Positions 10,139-19,269 of a stretch of DNA of 64,000 nt are shown one piece after another. The notes under the pieces are model-generated. The model was not told the origin of the DNA. It saw only the letters and a program-made list of their open reading frames with translations, and made no database searches. The stretch lies in assembly GCF_900187965.1 (NCBI RefSeq), contig NZ_FZNL01000008.1, positions 62,001 through 126,000 on the forward strand, written 5' to 3'. A program made the position numbers and the translations under genes. Position 1 is the first letter of the stretch. Each line of letters begins with the position of its first letter. This stretch comes from Flavobacterium sp. ov086. Lineage in GTDB: Bacteria; Bacteroidota; Bacteroidia; Flavobacteriales; Flavobacteriaceae.

Positions 10139-12574
10139 TTATCTAAATGCAGTTACGATCAATAATGCTAAACTTGTCAATACACTTCCTATACTTACCC
10201 ATTCTCCTGTACTCATTTTTTTAGTTTCAGGCTTTTCCGGAACAACAATCTGAGAACCTGGCTCAACTGTAGGATAAGATCTAAAAAATAAAAAAGAACC
10301 TGTCACTGAAGCTTTACCATTTGGATAAATAATATATGCTTTTTTCTTCCATCCTTTATTATCTACACCTCCAACGGAGTTTATATAATACTTGAATCCC
10401 TTTCCGCTTCTATAAGGTATCTCTGATGTAAGCAAAACATTACCCGTTACTTTTACACCTTCATTAAAAGTTGCAACAATAATTTCATCTCCAGGAAACA
10501 AAGTAACATTCGAATAATGATTTTTATCTTTAACAATTTTTTCCCAATTAACAGGTATAGTTGCAAATTTTAAATCTTCTTTTAGCTTTTTTGCTAATTT
10601 GTCGTTTGAACCAATTGAGTCATTTTTAGATTTAGTTAAATTTAAATCTACGCTTTCAATCTGATCAATTTGATCTTGCTTAATTGGTCTTTTAATTTTC
10701 ACCCCATCAATATTAGCAATTGATGTTACTCCACCTGCGCGCATTACAATGTTATAAACAGTTTCTTTTTTATTTGCTAAAACATATTTACCAGGATAAG
10801 CAACAGCTCCACTGACTGCAACCATTTCTGGCTTTTCATAAACAGCAATTCTTCGAATATTAATTACATCGAAAGGTTTTAAAATAAAATTTTTAATTTG
10901 TTCATTGTTTTCAGCTGTAATTTCAAATTCAAGCAATTCTATACGTTTGGGATCATTATCATCTATTACATCAGATTTTATCATTCTGGCAATTTCAACT
11001 CTTTTAGAAGCTGAACCTGTTAACCCTCCAACCTGAACAATTAAATCATTCAAAGTAAGATTTTCGAAATAGTCATAAACTCCTGGTTTTTTTACTTCGC
11101 CATCAATTGTTACCTTGTATTCTTCTCTAAAATCTAAGATAGAATAAATAGTAATAATATCCTCCCTTTTTAACTCCACATCGGCATTTAAATTTCCTGA
11201 CAAAGCTTCACTTAAATTTACATTTACAATTTCTGTTGTTAAATCAGATTTTAGGCGAATTATTCTTGCCCTTTTTGTATAAGCATCCTCTTTAAGTCCT
11301 TCGGCTCTAGTAATAAGATCTGAAATTCTCATCCCCTCACTATAAGAATAATAGTCTGGTCTAAAAACAGCTCCCTCGATTTTAATACGATTTTCGAATC
11401 TATTTAAAATTTTAGTCACTCTAAAAACATCTCCGGATTGTGGCAAATAAGAATTATACTCGCTTTCATTTATATCATGAACTTTAAATTCTTTTCCAGT
11501 TTTTTGCATTACACCTACAGAAGCTGTGTAAGCAAATTCATTAAATCCTGATGCAAAATTTAGCAAATCAGTAAAACTCTCCCCTTTTTTCATTTCAAAA
11601 ATCCCGGGACGTTTTACTTCTCCATTCAGAGTTACTCGTTGACTATAAGCCGGAATTCTAATAACATCATTTTCTTTTAAACTAACATTATCAGATTGAT
11701 CTCCTTTTACTAAAAAACGATAAATATCAATATTTTTATAAACTTTATTATTTCTAATTAATTCAATATTTCTATAACTGCCATTTTTACCAGGGCCTCC
11801 CGCCAAATGTAAAGCATTGTAAACGGTAGCTAAAGATGAAATAGAATAATTGCCTGGTTGTTTACCTCCAACAACCGTAACTTTTATTGTGCGTATACCG
11901 CTCAAACTTACACTTACTTGAGATTGTCCGGATCTAACTGTACTGTAAACTTTAGCAATTGCTGTTCTAATCTTTTGAGTGGCAGCTTCAACGGTAATTC
12001 CCGAAACTGCGATTTGTCCAACATATTGAATTGTTATTTTTCCTTCGACACTTACCGGAATACTTGCGTTGTACTCCTGAACTCCATACACACTAACTTG
12101 CAATTCATCACCTGGCCCCAGAATGTAATTAACAGGAGTTGCTAACTTTAGATCTGGTTCGAAATTTAAGGTGGGGTTATCAAATAATTCGGAACCAAAA
12201 ATCAAAACATTAACGGAATCTTTAACTTTATTATTGGTGATTTTTTCTTGATTTCTCCCAAATTCTGTTTTAGTATTTTTTGTCTGATTAAGATTATTAT
12301 TTTTTCCAGATGTACTCACCAGATCTTTCAACTTAAACTTAAGTTTATCAAACTCTTCCTGACTCATTCCTTTAGAAAGTGCTATTGGCTCAGCTTCATC
12401 AATAGTCATATTATTACTATTTAATTGTGCTGCAATATTAACAAGATCATCTTGAGACAAATAATCGACTTTAATAGTACTTAGATCTTTAGATTGAAGT
12501 ATGCCTTGGGCATTAACAGTTAAAGACGTTAATAGACCAAAAAACAGTATAAGAACGTAAGTTATATTTTTCAT
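10139..12574 (-). CDS. Long SLBB-domain polysaccharide export protein
   Basis: This 811-residue protein starts with a cleavable signal peptide ('LFFGLLTSLTVNAQ') and has a polysaccharide-export domain with 'VNYILGPGDELQVSVYG' near residue 148. Several SLBB (beta-grasp) repeats follow, visible as recurring 'V.V.GEVKRPGIFE'-type segments ('LNGEVKRPGIFEM', 'IDGEVKKPGVYDY', 'VSGAVAYPGKYVL'). A hydrophobic helix lies near the C-terminus. It is about three times longer than the short Wza at 21733-22524. This long form is common in Bacteroidota and is thought to span the periplasm and outer membrane as the export channel. Its immediate partner is the Wzz gene downstream. Confidence 0.85.
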   Translation of the reverse strand: MKNITYVLILFFGLLTSLTVNAQGILQSKDLSTIKVDYLSQDDLVNIAAQLNSNNMTIDEAEPIALSKGMSQEEFDKLKFKLKDLVSTSGKNNNLNQTKNTKTEFGRNQEKITNNKVKDSVNVLIFGSELFDNPTLNFEPDLKLATPVNYILGPGDELQVSVYGVQEYNASIPVSVEGKITIQYVGQIAVSGITVEAATQKIRTAIAKVYSTVRSGQSQVSVSLSGIRTIKVTVVGGKQPGNYSISSLATVYNALHLAGGPGKNGSYRNIELIRNNKVYKNIDIYRFLVKGDQSDNVSLKENDVIRIPAYSQRVTLNGEVKRPGIFEMKKGESFTDLLNFASGFNEFAYTASVGVMQKTGKEFKVHDINESEYNSYLPQSGDVFRVTKILNRFENRIKIEGAVFRPDYYSYSEGMRISDLITRAEGLKEDAYTKRARIIRLKSDLTTEIVNVNLSEALSGNLNADVELKREDIITIYSILDFREEYKVTIDGEVKKPGVYDYFENLTLNDLIVQVGGLTGSASKRVEIARMIKSDVIDDNDPKRIELLEFEITAENNEQIKNFILKPFDVINIRRIAVYEKPEMVAVSGAVAYPGKYVLANKKETVYNIVMRAGGVTSIANIDGVKIKRPIKQDQIDQIESVDLNLTKSKNDSIGSNDKLAKKLKEDLKFATIPVNWEKIVKDKNHYSNVTLFPGDEIIVATFNEGVKVTGNVLLTSEIPYRSGKGFKYYINSVGGVDNKGWKKKAYIIYPNGKASVTGSFLFFRSYPTVEPGSQIVVPEKPETKKMSTGEWVSIGSVLTSLALLIVTAFR

Positions 12575-12625
12575 ATGAATTATAATTTTAACCTAAAAAA
12601 GACTTAAAACAGACATTTAGATATT

Positions 12626-13678
12626 TTATGAATATTGTTTTTGATAATATTCTTTATAAATACCTGATGTCACATTTTGTAGCCATTCTTCGTTATTAAG
12701 ATACCAATTAATAGTTTTTTCTAAACCCTCTTCAAAAGTTACTGATGGTTTCCATCCTAACTCTCTATTAATTTTTGACGCGTCAATTGCATATCGTAAA
12801 TCATGCCCTGGTCGATCTTTCACATAAGTAATCAACTCTTGGGATTTACCTTCTGTTCTTCCCAGTTTTTGATCCATAATATTACATAGTAATTTTACTA
12901 AATCAATGTTTTTCCATTCATTGAAACCTCCAATGTTATAAGTTTCATGATTTTTTCCCTCATGAAAAACTAAATCAATTGCAATTGCGTGGTCCTCGAC
13001 AAATAACCAATCACGAGTATAATTACCATCTCCATAAACAGGCAATGGTTTATTATTAATAATATTATTAATAAAAAGTGGAATTAATTTTTCAGGAAAA
13101 TGATAAGAACCATAGTTATTAGAACAATTTGTCAAAACATAAGGCAAACCATAAGTTTCACCATAAGCCCTTACAAAATGATCAGAGCTCGCTTTTGAAG
13201 CAGAATATGGAGAATTCGGATCGTAAGATGTCGTTTCTGTAAAAAGCCCTTCTGCACCTAACGAACCATACACTTCATCGGTACTTATATGATAAAAACG
13301 CTTACCTTCAAAATTATCTTTCCATTGATTTTTAGCTGCGTTCAATAAATTCATTGTTCCGATAACATTTGTCTTAACAAATGATAATGGATCTTCAATA
13401 GAACGATCAACATGAGATTCTGCAGCTAAATGTAAAACTCCATCAAAATTGTGAAGCAAAAAAAAATCATTTATAAAAGTTTCATCTACGATATCACCTT
13501 TTACAAATGTATAGTTAGCTTGATTCTCAATATCTTTAATGTTTTCAAGATTTCCTGCATATGTTAACGCATCTAAATTATAGATTTGATATTCCGGATA
13601 CTTATTTACAAATCGTCTTACGACATGTGAACCAATAAAACCTGCACCTCCTGTTATAAGAATTTTTTTCATTTTCAT
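12626..13678 (-). CDS. rfbB: dTDP-glucose 4,6-dehydratase
   Basis: A 350-residue extended SDR enzyme with the NAD-binding 'GGAGFIGSH' at residues 10-18, 'HLAAESHVDRSI' near 83 and 'STDEVYG' from 132. The catalytic Tyr-x-x-x-Lys is at 158-162 ('YSASK'), and 'NCSNNYG' and 'RDWLFVEDH' are family hallmarks. It converts dTDP-glucose to dTDP-4-keto-6-deoxyglucose, the branch point for rhamnose and many deoxyamino sugars. RfbA, RfbC and RfbD are not in the window, so the final dTDP-sugar cannot be named. The start could be the ATG at 13678 or two codons later at 13672. It is translated close behind manC, with a 1-base gap. Confidence 0.95.
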   Translation of the reverse strand: MKMKKILITGGAGFIGSHVVRRFVNKYPEYQIYNLDALTYAGNLENIKDIENQANYTFVKGDIVDETFINDFFLLHNFDGVLHLAAESHVDRSIEDPLSFVKTNVIGTMNLLNAAKNQWKDNFEGKRFYHISTDEVYGSLGAEGLFTETTSYDPNSPYSASKASSDHFVRAYGETYGLPYVLTNCSNNYGSYHFPEKLIPLFINNIINNKPLPVYGDGNYTRDWLFVEDHAIAIDLVFHEGKNHETYNIGGFNEWKNIDLVKLLCNIMDQKLGRTEGKSQELITYVKDRPGHDLRYAIDASKINRELGWKPSVTFEEGLEKTINWYLNNEEWLQNVTSGIYKEYYQKQYS

Positions 13679-13679
13679 A

Positions 13680-14687
13680 CTAATTTAATAATTCTGAGTT
13701 TTGTCTTTCTAATTCACCATATAAATCTTTTACATCTTGTGAATTTTCTTTTTGCAAAATTAAATTTGCAGTATCTGTATAAATAAAAATAGTGTTTTTT
13801 AATCCTAGAAACGCAGTATATTTTTCAGTACCAATAACCATATTCCCATTATTGTCAATGGAGTGTCCTTTTGATACCAAATAATCATAAACGGACTCAA
13901 ACGAACCTAAATCCGACCAAGAAAATGCAGCTGGAACTACTTTTATTTTTTTACTACGTTCCATAACAGCATAATCAACACTAATTGATGGAATTTCTAA
14001 TGATAATTCTAAATTAAGAAACCCTTCTTTACTTGCCTCCCACACTGATTTAGATTTTTCATATACATCCGGTTCAAATTGTTTTAATTCATCAAGAAGA
14101 ACTCCTGCTTTAAAACAAAACATTCCGCTATTCCATAAAAAATTACCTCTTGCAATGAAATTTTTAGCTGTAGTTTCATTTGGTTTTTCACGAAATGATA
14201 CAACTTTATCTCCTTTTGACTCTATATAACCATATCCCGTTTCCGGTTTAGTTGGAATAATACCAAAAGTTACAATAAAACCCTCTTTGGCTTTTAAAAT
14301 AGCTTCATTTATGGCTATATTGTAATCCTCCATTTTTTCAATGATGTGATCCGAAGGAGTTACAATTAAGATATCTTCCGGATTAGAGGCAAATGCGGCA
14401 AAAGCAATTGCAGCAGCAGTATTTCGTGGAGTAGCTTCTACAATATTGGTGTAAGTCGTTTTAGACTTATCCATTACTCTCCCACTAAGATTATGATTAT
14501 CAACATTCCCAACAACCATGACTTTATCAGCCAAATGGCTATTACGATCAACTGTCATTTCGAACAAGGATTTGCCGTCAAACATTTCCAAATATTGTTT
14601 AGGCTGACTTCTACGCGAAAGTGGCCACAATCGACTGCCTACTCCACCTGTCAAGATTACGTGTATGATTGAATTATTTGCTTCCAT
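13680..14687 (-). CDS. manC: Mannose-1-phosphate guanylyltransferase
   Basis: The 335-residue protein carries the pyrophosphorylase signature 'LTGGVGSRLWPLSR' (from residue 12) with 'QPKQYLEMF'. 'EATPRNTAAAIAFAA' near residue 83, 'VTPSDHII' near 108, 'GYGYIE' and 'FREKPNETTAKNF' are all diagnostic of GDP-mannose pyrophosphorylases. It makes GDP-mannose from mannose-1-phosphate and GTP in the cytoplasm. It lacks the phosphomannose isomerase domain fused in many long ManC proteins and ends at about the usual length for the single-domain form. A GDP-mannose-derived sugar in the polysaccharide is therefore likely. It shares an operon with the UDP-HexNAc dehydrogenase upstream (33-base gap) and rfbB downstream. 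Confidence 0.9.
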   Translation of the reverse strand: MEANNSIIHVILTGGVGSRLWPLSRRSQPKQYLEMFDGKSLFEMTVDRNSHLADKVMVVGNVDNHNLSGRVMDKSKTTYTNIVEATPRNTAAAIAFAAFASNPEDILIVTPSDHIIEKMEDYNIAINEAILKAKEGFIVTFGIIPTKPETGYGYIESKGDKVVSFREKPNETTAKNFIARGNFLWNSGMFCFKAGVLLDELKQFEPDVYEKSKSVWEASKEGFLNLELSLEIPSISVDYAVMERSKKIKVVPAAFSWSDLGSFESVYDYLVSKGHSIDNNGNMVIGTEKYTAFLGLKNTIFIYTDTANLILQKENSQDVKDLYGELERQNSELLN

Positions 14688-14720
14688 TTTTTTCTAAATA
14701 AAAAAAAGAGTCTTTATTTA

Positions 14721-16034
14721 CTACAGTCTATTATCAGCTATAGCACCTAAAACTCCTTTTACATCATATAATAAACTATTTTCCTTCTGTAATTCTGAAA
14801 AATCCAAGCTTAAAAATTCATTATGAGCTACTCCTAGCACAATCGCATCAAACTTTTCTTTTGGGACAGAATTTATAGTTTCTAATTTGTATTCTTTTTT
14901 AACTTCATCAATATTAGCCAAAGGATCGTATAGTGTAACAGCTATCCCGTATTCTTTTAGTGATCTTATAACATCAACAATTTTTGTATTTCTTACGTCA
15001 GGGCAATTTTCTTTGAAGGTAATTCCCAGCATCAAAAGATTAGCTCCATTAACTGAAATCCCTTTTTTAATCATCAGTTTAACTACTTGAGAAGCCACAT
15101 ATTCTCCCATACTGTCATTTAAACGTCGACCTGCTAAAATTATTTCAGGATGGTATCCAAATTCTTGTGCACGTTGTGCTAAGTAATAAGGATCTACTCC
15201 AATGCAATGTCCACCAACCAAACCAGGTTTAAAGGGTAAAAAATTCCATTTTGTAGCTGCTGCCGTTAATACTTCCTGAGTATCAATATTCATTAAATTG
15301 AATATTTTAGCTAACTCATTAACAAAAGCAATATTGATATCTCGTTGTGAATTTTCAATCACTTTAGCCGCTTCAGCAACTTTTATTGTTGGTGCTAAAT
15401 GTGTTCCTGCGGTAATTACAGATTTATATAAGCTATCTACTTTTAATCCAATTTCTGGTGTTGATCCTGAAGTTACTTTCAGAATTTTTTCGACCGTGTG
15501 CTCTTTATCTCCCGGATTTATTCTTTCAGGTGAGTAACCTGCAAAGAAGTCTTCATTAAATTTCAGTCCTGAAACTCTCTCTAAAACAGGAACGCATTGC
15601 TCTTCTGTTACTCCTGGATATACAGTAGATTCGTAAATTACTATATCCCCTTTTTTCAAAATTGCACCAACTGTCTCACTTGACTTATAAAGTGGACTGA
15701 GATCTGGACGATTATTTTTATCTACGGGAGTTGGAACTGTAATTATAAAATAAGTACAATCAGCAATATCATTCAAAGAAGTTGTGCAATATAATCCGAT
15801 TTCTGTATTAGGGTTATCGACTAAAACTTTTTGTAAAGTTTCGTCATCGACCTCTAGTGTTGTATCTGTACCGGATTTTAAAGATGCTACTCGTGACTGA
15901 TTTATATCAAATCCAACAACGGGATACTTAGTCGCAAATAGCCTGGCTAAAGGCAAGCCAACATAACCTAAACCAATAACTGCTATTTTAATATTTCTAT
16001 CCAATTTATATTCTTTTTTACTCGATTCAGTCAA
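14721..16034 (-). CDS. UDP-N-acetylhexosamine 6-dehydrogenase (TviB/WbpO-like)
   Basis: The 437-residue enzyme has an N-terminal Rossmann domain ('AVIGLGYVGLPLARLFA' near residue 18), 'VPTPVDKNNRPDLSPL' and a central dimerisation domain. 'GLVGGHCIGVDPYYLA' contains the catalytic Cys, and a C-terminal UDP-binding domain begins near 'GITFKENCPDVRNTK'. This form oxidises UDP-GalNAc or UDP-GlcNAc to the uronic acid using two NAD+. No ATG is available at the 5' end. The frame starts at a TTG at 16034, an upstream stop lies at 16041-16043, and the next candidate is a TTG at 16004. The TTG at 16034 lies between the arms of an inverted repeat (16024-16030 with 16057-16063). Function is secure; the TTG start is inferred. 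Confidence 0.9.
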   Translation of the reverse strand: MTESSKKEYKLDRNIKIAVIGLGYVGLPLARLFATKYPVVGFDINQSRVASLKSGTDTTLEVDDETLQKVLVDNPNTEIGLYCTTSLNDIADCTYFIITVPTPVDKNNRPDLSPLYKSSETVGAILKKGDIVIYESTVYPGVTEEQCVPVLERVSGLKFNEDFFAGYSPERINPGDKEHTVEKILKVTSGSTPEIGLKVDSLYKSVITAGTHLAPTIKVAEAAKVIENSQRDINIAFVNELAKIFNLMNIDTQEVLTAAATKWNFLPFKPGLVGGHCIGVDPYYLAQRAQEFGYHPEIILAGRRLNDSMGEYVASQVVKLMIKKGISVNGANLLMLGITFKENCPDVRNTKIVDVIRSLKEYGIAVTLYDPLANIDEVKKEYKLETINSVPKEKFDAIVLGVAHNEFLSLDFSELQKENSLLYDVKGVLGAIADNRL

Positions 16035-16063
16035 TTTAATTCACGGCTTCGCCCTTCTGAATC
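16024..16063 (-). promoter_or_regulatory. Inverted repeat around the TTG start of the UDP-HexNAc dehydrogenase gene
   Basis: In the mRNA, GATTCAG (16063-16057) can pair with CTGAATC (16030-16024, codons 2-4). A smaller GGC-GAA-GCC hairpin lies inside the loop. The TTG start at 16032-16034 would be enclosed, which could limit initiation. The pairing is seen in the sequence; regulation is inferred. Confidence 0.4.
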
Positions 16064-16100
16064 ACAAAATTTGACTCAGATGCCTAAAAAACATTTTCGG

Positions 16101-16131
16101 CAAATATAACACATTAAGTCAATTTATTCAA
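16101..16131 (-). promoter_or_regulatory. Promoter for the downstream polysaccharide biosynthesis genes
   Basis: The minus strand carries TTG (16129-16131), a 20-base spacer, then TATATTTG (16101-16108), a good match to the Bacteroidota -33/-7 consensus. It lies between the upxY terminator and the UDP-HexNAc dehydrogenase gene, about 67 bases ahead of its start, so the 16-kb downstream block can have its own transcription start. Confidence 0.55.
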
Positions 16132-16220
16132 TACGGTTTCTAGTAATACTGCTAAAAAGGACCAATTAAAAAAACTAACTTCACCAAACTTCTATCAATC
16201 AGTCTGTAAAAAAATACATT

Positions 16221-16272
16221 ATAAAAAAAACAGAAAATAAATTCTCAAATTAAAGAATTTCGTCTTCTGTTT
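16221..16272 (-). terminator. Rho-independent terminator after upxY
   Basis: On the minus strand an 8-bp outer stem (16265-16272 with 16228-16235) and a 7-bp inner stem (16254-16260 with 16239-16245) are separated by a small internal loop and followed by a run of T. It lies about 30 bases after the upxY stop and divides the export genes from the biosynthesis genes. It may be the site that UpxY overrides. Confidence 0.7.
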
Positions 16273-16302
16273 ATGATTAGAAAGAGTTAAGCTATAACTA
16301 CT

Positions 16303-16767
16303 TTATTTATATTTTATTTTAAGCACACAGCCTAAAGATTCCAAAACCAATATATAATGAGTATTTGATACTTCCTGAACTATAGCGTCCTGATTACTAA
16401 AAGCTCCTGCTTCTATTTTTATACGATCCCCAACCTGAATTGAAGTTACCGATATATCAATTATATTGGGAACTTCAAGACTTGCTTTTATACTATTAAT
16501 TTCTTCATCCCGAACAATCGCTGGTTTACCCAGCCAAAATAAATAACGTACTACACCTGCTACTTGAAAAACAGAATTACGATCAGTGTCTGCCAATTGA
16601 ACGAATACATATGAATTAAAAAGAGGCACTTCAATTTTCTTTTTGCGATCTGACCATTGTTTTACCTGGGTTATTAATGGACAATAACACTCAATACCTA
16701 TTTGATTCAGTTTATCGGCAACTTTCTTCTCCCACCTAGGTTTCGTATAAACTACATACCAATTCAT
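16303..16767 (-). CDS. UpxY-family NusG-like transcription antiterminator
   Basis: The 154-residue protein starts 'MNWYVVYTKPRWEKKVADKL', the NGN-domain signature of specialised NusG paralogues. 'PLFNSYVFVQL' near residue 48 and 'VVRYLFWLGKPAIVRDEEI' near 72 follow, and a short KOW-like domain lies at about 105-154 ('VGDRIKIEAGAFSNQDAIV'). In Bacteroides, UpxY proteins bind RNA polymerase at their own capsule operon leader and prevent early termination. Here the gene is internal to the locus, after ugd and immediately before a strong terminator hairpin (16221-16272). That suggests it acts on read-through into the downstream biosynthesis genes. The family is clear; the exact target is inferred. 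Confidence 0.9.
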   Translation of the reverse strand: MNWYVVYTKPRWEKKVADKLNQIGIECYCPLITQVKQWSDRKKKIEVPLFNSYVFVQLADTDRNSVFQVAGVVRYLFWLGKPAIVRDEEINSIKASLEVPNIIDISVTSIQVGDRIKIEAGAFSNQDAIVQEVSNTHYILVLESLGCVLKIKYK

Positions 16768-16854
16768 CTTTTCTCTTTAAATTGAAATAAAACTTTTAAA
16801 TCTATCTCGTTCATAATCCTTTCAGATCAAATCTTATTTCAACAAAACTTCCTT

Positions 16855-18246
16855 TTAAGAACCTATCCCTTTATATATAAAACCAATTGATTCCATTTCT
16901 TTTGAATTCAATATATTTCTTCCATCAAAAAGAAATGCCGGTTTATGCATTGAATCATAAATTTCTTGCCAATCATAAGCTGTAAACTCATCCCATTCTG
17001 TTAGAATTGCAACTGCATGAGCTCCTTTACAGGCATCATAAGCATCATTAAACGCTACAACTTTAGAATTATTATCCTCAACAGATCTTGTTTGCAAATA
17101 ATTCAAATCATTTAACATTTTATCTCTTGAAACTTTCGGATCAAAAACAGCAATAGTTGCCTGTTCATTAATCAAATCATCCGCTACATATATTGCAGCC
17201 GATTCGCGAGTATCATTAGTATCTTTCTTGAAAGCCCAACCTAAAAATGTTATTTTCTTATCGGCCACTGTATTGTATAATGTTTGAACGATTTTATTTG
17301 AAAATCTTCTTTTCTGATAATCATTCATAATAATAACCTGTTCCCAATAATCAGCTACTTCAGTTAATCCGTATGATTTTGCGATATAAACTAAATTCAG
17401 GATATCTTTTTGGAAACAAGAACCTCCAAAACCAACTGAAGCTTTTAGAAATTTAGATCCAATTCGGCTATCCATTCCAATTGCTTTAGCAACTTCACTT
17501 ACATCAGCACCTGTTTTTTCACATAATTCTGACATTGCATTTATAGACGAAATACGTTGTGCTAAAAACGCATTAGCAGTAAGTTTAGACAATTCTGAAG
17601 ACCAAACATTTGTCGTCAAAATTTTATCTCTGCTTACCCAATTTGCATAAACATCAACCAACGCATTAATTGCCTCTTCACCTTCTGGTGTAGAATCTCC
17701 GCCAATTAAAATTCTATCAGGATTTAATAAATCTGTGACAGCAGTTCCTTCTGCCAAAAATTCAGGATTTGACAAAATCTGGAACTGAACACCGTTTCCT
17801 GTATTATCTAAAATGCTTTTTATTGCCTCGGCAGTTCTTACCGGAAGTGTTGATTTCTCAACAACAATTTTATTCTCCTTAGCTACCTTTGCAATTTGTC
17901 TGGCACAAAGCTCGATGTATTTTAAGTCTGCAGCCATACCTTTTCCTTTACCGTAAGTTTTAGTTGGGGTATTAACTGAAATAAAAATCACCTGAGCTTC
18001 ATCAATTGCTTTTTCAACTTCTGTCGAAAAGAAAAGGTTTCGTCCCCTGGCTTCAGCTACTATTTCTGAAAGTCCTGGTTCATAAATTGGAATATTATTA
18101 GTATCAGGATCATTCCAGTCTTTTATTCTTTGTTCGTTCAAATCGACAACAGTCACTTGAATATTTGGGCATTTTTGAGCAATTACTGCCATTGTTGGTC
18201 CTCCAACATAACCTGCACCAATGCAACAAATTTTTGTAATTTTCAT
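16855..18246 (-). CDS. ugd: UDP-glucose 6-dehydrogenase (long, eukaryote-like form)
   Basis: This 463-residue enzyme has '[17 protein letters not shown]' at the start, where most bacterial Ugd proteins have G-x-G-Y-V-G-L. '[21 protein letters not shown]', 'EFLAEGTAV', the catalytic '[15 protein letters not shown]' with its Cys, and '[15 protein letters not shown]' follow. Length and motifs match the animal/plant-type UDP-glucose dehydrogenase found in some Bacteroidota. It oxidises UDP-glucose to UDP-glucuronate with two NAD+. It sits between the 4-epimerase and upxY, so glucuronate or a derived sugar is a likely component. This is a different enzyme from the UDP-HexNAc dehydrogenase at 14721-16034. 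Confidence 0.93.
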   Translation of the reverse strand: MKITKICCIGAGYVGGPTMAVIAQKCPNIQVTVVDLNEQRIKDWNDPDTNNIPIYEPGLSEIVAEARGRNLFFSTEVEKAIDEAQVIFISVNTPTKTYGKGKGMAADLKYIELCARQIAKVAKENKIVVEKSTLPVRTAEAIKSILDNTGNGVQFQILSNPEFLAEGTAVTDLLNPDRILIGGDSTPEGEEAINALVDVYANWVSRDKILTTNVWSSELSKLTANAFLAQRISSINAMSELCEKTGADVSEVAKAIGMDSRIGSKFLKASVGFGGSCFQKDILNLVYIAKSYGLTEVADYWEQVIIMNDYQKRRFSNKIVQTLYNTVADKKITFLGWAFKKDTNDTRESAAIYVADDLINEQATIAVFDPKVSRDKMLNDLNYLQTRSVEDNNSKVVAFNDAYDACKGAHAVAILTEWDEFTAYDWQEIYDSMHKPAFLFDGRNILNSKEMESIGFIYKGIGS

Positions 18247-18275
18247 TTAATTTACTATTATCTTAATCCTTAGTT

Positions 18276-19259
18276 TTATTTCAAATTGTTCCAATACCAA
18301 CTCACTGCTTCTTTCAATCCATCTTGCAATGAATATTTTGGATTATACCCTAATACCGTTTTGGCTTTATCTATACTTGCTAGTGAATGCGGAATATCTC
18401 CCACTCTATTTTCTCCATAAACAATTTTGACAGCAGCAATTTCAGAATCAAACTCTGTTAAATACTTTTTTAAATATGCTACCAAATCATTTAATGTATT
18501 TCGATCACCAAAAGCAGTATTATAAACTGTATTAATTGCATTCGGGTTTTGACTTGTTATAGCCAACTCATTCATTTGAATTACATTATCTATATAGGTA
18601 AAATCACGAGAATAATTTCCGTCACCATTAATTACAGGGCTTTCGTGCTTCATTAATTGCATTACAAATTTAGGAATCACTGCAGCATAAGCTCCATTAG
18701 GATCTTGTTTTCTCCCAAAAACATTAAAATATCGCAAACCGATAGTTTCTAGTCCATAAGTTCGGCTAAAAATTTCAGCATATAATTCATTTACATATTT
18801 TGTAATCGCATATGGTGACAATGGTTTTCCAATAACATCTTCTACTTTTGGTAATCCTTGAGAATCTCCATAAGTTGAAGAACTTGCTGCATATACAAAA
18901 CGCTTTATTTTAGCATCACGGGAAGCAACTAACATATTTAAAAACCCCGATACATTTACATCGTTTGTTGTAATTGGATCATTTATAGATCTTGGAACTG
19001 AACCTAAAGCGGCTTGGTGTAAAACATAATCAACTCCTTCAACAGCTAAAGCACAATCATCAATATTTCGAATATCGCCTTCAATTAATTTAAAATTAGG
19101 ATTCTCGATAAAATCTTTCAAATTATAACGATGTCCTGTCGAAAAATTATCTAGACAAATTACTTCATGACCTAATCCTAAGAAGTACTCACATAAATTT
19201 GACCCAATAAAACCAGCTCCACCAGTAATTAAAATTCTATATTGTGTTGATACTTTCAT
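18276..19259 (-). CDS. wbpP: UDP-N-acetylglucosamine 4-epimerase (WbpP/TviC-like)
   Basis: The 327-residue extended SDR protein has 'ITGGAGFIGSNLCEYF' at residues 11-26 and 'HQAALGSVPRSINDP' near 85, the Ser-x-P-R-S pattern typical of WbpP/TviC. 'AASSSTYGDS' and the catalytic 'YAITK' (near 151) follow, then 'GLRYFNVFGRKQDPNGAYAAVIPKF'. It interconverts UDP-GlcNAc and UDP-GalNAc or their uronic acids. Together with the UDP-HexNAc dehydrogenase at 14721-16034 it would supply UDP-GalNAcA-type donors, as in Vi antigen synthesis. It lies 10 bases downstream of the autokinase gene in the same operon. Confidence 0.88.
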   Translation of the reverse strand: MKVSTQYRILITGGAGFIGSNLCEYFLGLGHEVICLDNFSTGHRYNLKDFIENPNFKLIEGDIRNIDDCALAVEGVDYVLHQAALGSVPRSINDPITTNDVNVSGFLNMLVASRDAKIKRFVYAASSSTYGDSQGLPKVEDVIGKPLSPYAITKYVNELYAEIFSRTYGLETIGLRYFNVFGRKQDPNGAYAAVIPKFVMQLMKHESPVINGDGNYSRDFTYIDNVIQMNELAITSQNPNAINTVYNTAFGDRNTLNDLVAYLKKYLTEFDSEIAAVKIVYGENRVGDIPHSLASIDKAKTVLGYNPKYSLQDGLKEAVSWYWNNLK

Positions 19260-19269
19260 TTAATTCAAA

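Noticed and set aside
11858..12145. Cys/Asn-rich open frame antisense to the SLBB export gene
   Set aside because: It lies wholly inside a well-supported gene on the other strand and has no start context of its own; a reading-frame shadow.
16004..16034. Later TTG (codon 11) as the start of the UDP-HexNAc dehydrogenase
   Set aside because: It is possible, but the TTG at 16034 gives an N-terminus of usual length for TviB-type enzymes; kept as an alternative only.
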